DNA of 64,000 bases from Asparagopsis taxiformis (lineage: Eukaryota > Rhodophyta > Florideophyceae > Bonnemaisoniales > Bonnemaisoniaceae), in assembly GCA_030407315.1 (NCBI GenBank), contig JALQPE010002192.1:1-64000 (forward strand), given 5' to 3'. The translations under genes were made by a program, and so were the position numbers. The notes below the pieces were generated by a model. It was not told where the DNA came from, did not search any database, and worked only from the letters and a program-made list of their open reading frames with translations. Of this stretch, positions 63,672 to 64,000 are shown in pieces (within the stretch, counting starts at the first letter, position 1; each line of letters opens with the position of its first letter).

Positions 63672-64000
63672 AATGGAAAAAGACAGTAAATTTACTGTCT
63701 GAGACAGTAAAAATTACTGTCTGGCCAAGACAGTGCGCGGAGACAGTAAAATTTACTGTCTGGAAATTTCAGAATACTGCTGCAGCAATAAAATGGCACG
63801 AAATCTGGACAGTACCAAAAACAGTAAAATTTACTGTCCAGAACAGTAAATTTTACTGTCCGGAAGTGTTGCCGCCAGACAGTATGTGCAGACAGTACAT
63901 TTTACTGTCTGAGGCAGTGCATTGTATTGTATTACTGCACTGTCTGGGGAAATCTGTAGACAGAAGTGTAGATAGCAAATTGTATTGTCTGCGGGTAGTA
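63672..64000. repeat. Palindromic ACAGTAAATTTACTGTC cluster
   Basis: At least eight ACAGTAAA.TTTACTGTC palindromes or half sites in 330 bases, running off the right edge. The density and form resemble the subterminal repeats of TE-n, so this may be the end region of another element. Confidence 0.8.

Overview
This window looks like eukaryotic nuclear DNA made almost entirely of nested DNA transposons. Evidence for a eukaryote: long genes without visible introns, no Shine-Dalgarno-led operons, a Tnp2-like (CACTA/EnSpm superfamily) transposase, a SET domain, a Tudor/Agenet-like domain and an NB-ARC NTPase. An intron-poor genome such as a red alga would fit, but the organism is a guess. No ordinary housekeeping gene, tRNA or rRNA was seen.

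Layout. I name the gene families ORF-A to ORF-E. TE-a (1..6596, runs off the left edge) carries a broken ORF-E, a frameshifted ORF-A and an intact ORF-B. Its right end cuts the transposase gene of TE-c. TE-c (6597..51576, a second family) carries a truncated transposase (ORF-C), a SET remnant of ORF-E, a 5'-truncated ORF-D, ORF-A and ORF-B. TE-c's ORF-A is split by TE-b (15145..47378, 32.2 kb). TE-b carries ORF-C, ORF-D, ORF-E, ORF-A and ORF-B. TE-b's ORF-A is split again by TE-n (32599..43231, 10.6 kb), a CACTAGG-ended element with two decayed cargo genes. A third-family fragment, TE-e (51577..57151), holds two ORF-D relatives. One of these is cut by TE-d (57152 to about 61856), a second-family copy in the opposite orientation. 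The right edge holds a 43-bp minisatellite and palindromic AT-rich repeats.

How the genes fit together. TE-b has matching CACAGGATAAGC ends and a 2-bp CT target duplication. The unoccupied site can be read in the paralogous ORF-A at 59910..61553. It encodes a Tnp2-like transposase (ORF-C), a ParB/Srx-like + zinc-binding + 2-oxoglutarate/Fe(II) dioxygenase-like protein (ORF-D), a beta-class DNA amino-methyltransferase fused to a SET domain (ORF-E), and two partner proteins (ORF-A unknown, ORF-B with a Tudor/Agenet-like N-terminus). This looks like a giant transposon carrying its own toolkit to write, oxidise and read DNA or chromatin marks. That functional reading is inference. The architecture and boundaries are read from the sequence.

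Family-specific palindromes stand in most gene-to-gene intervals: a CTGCAG type in the TE-a/TE-b family, a TTGGTCGAGCAA type in the TE-c/TE-d family, and a CACCTGGC/AATACCCGGTATT type around the TE-e gene.
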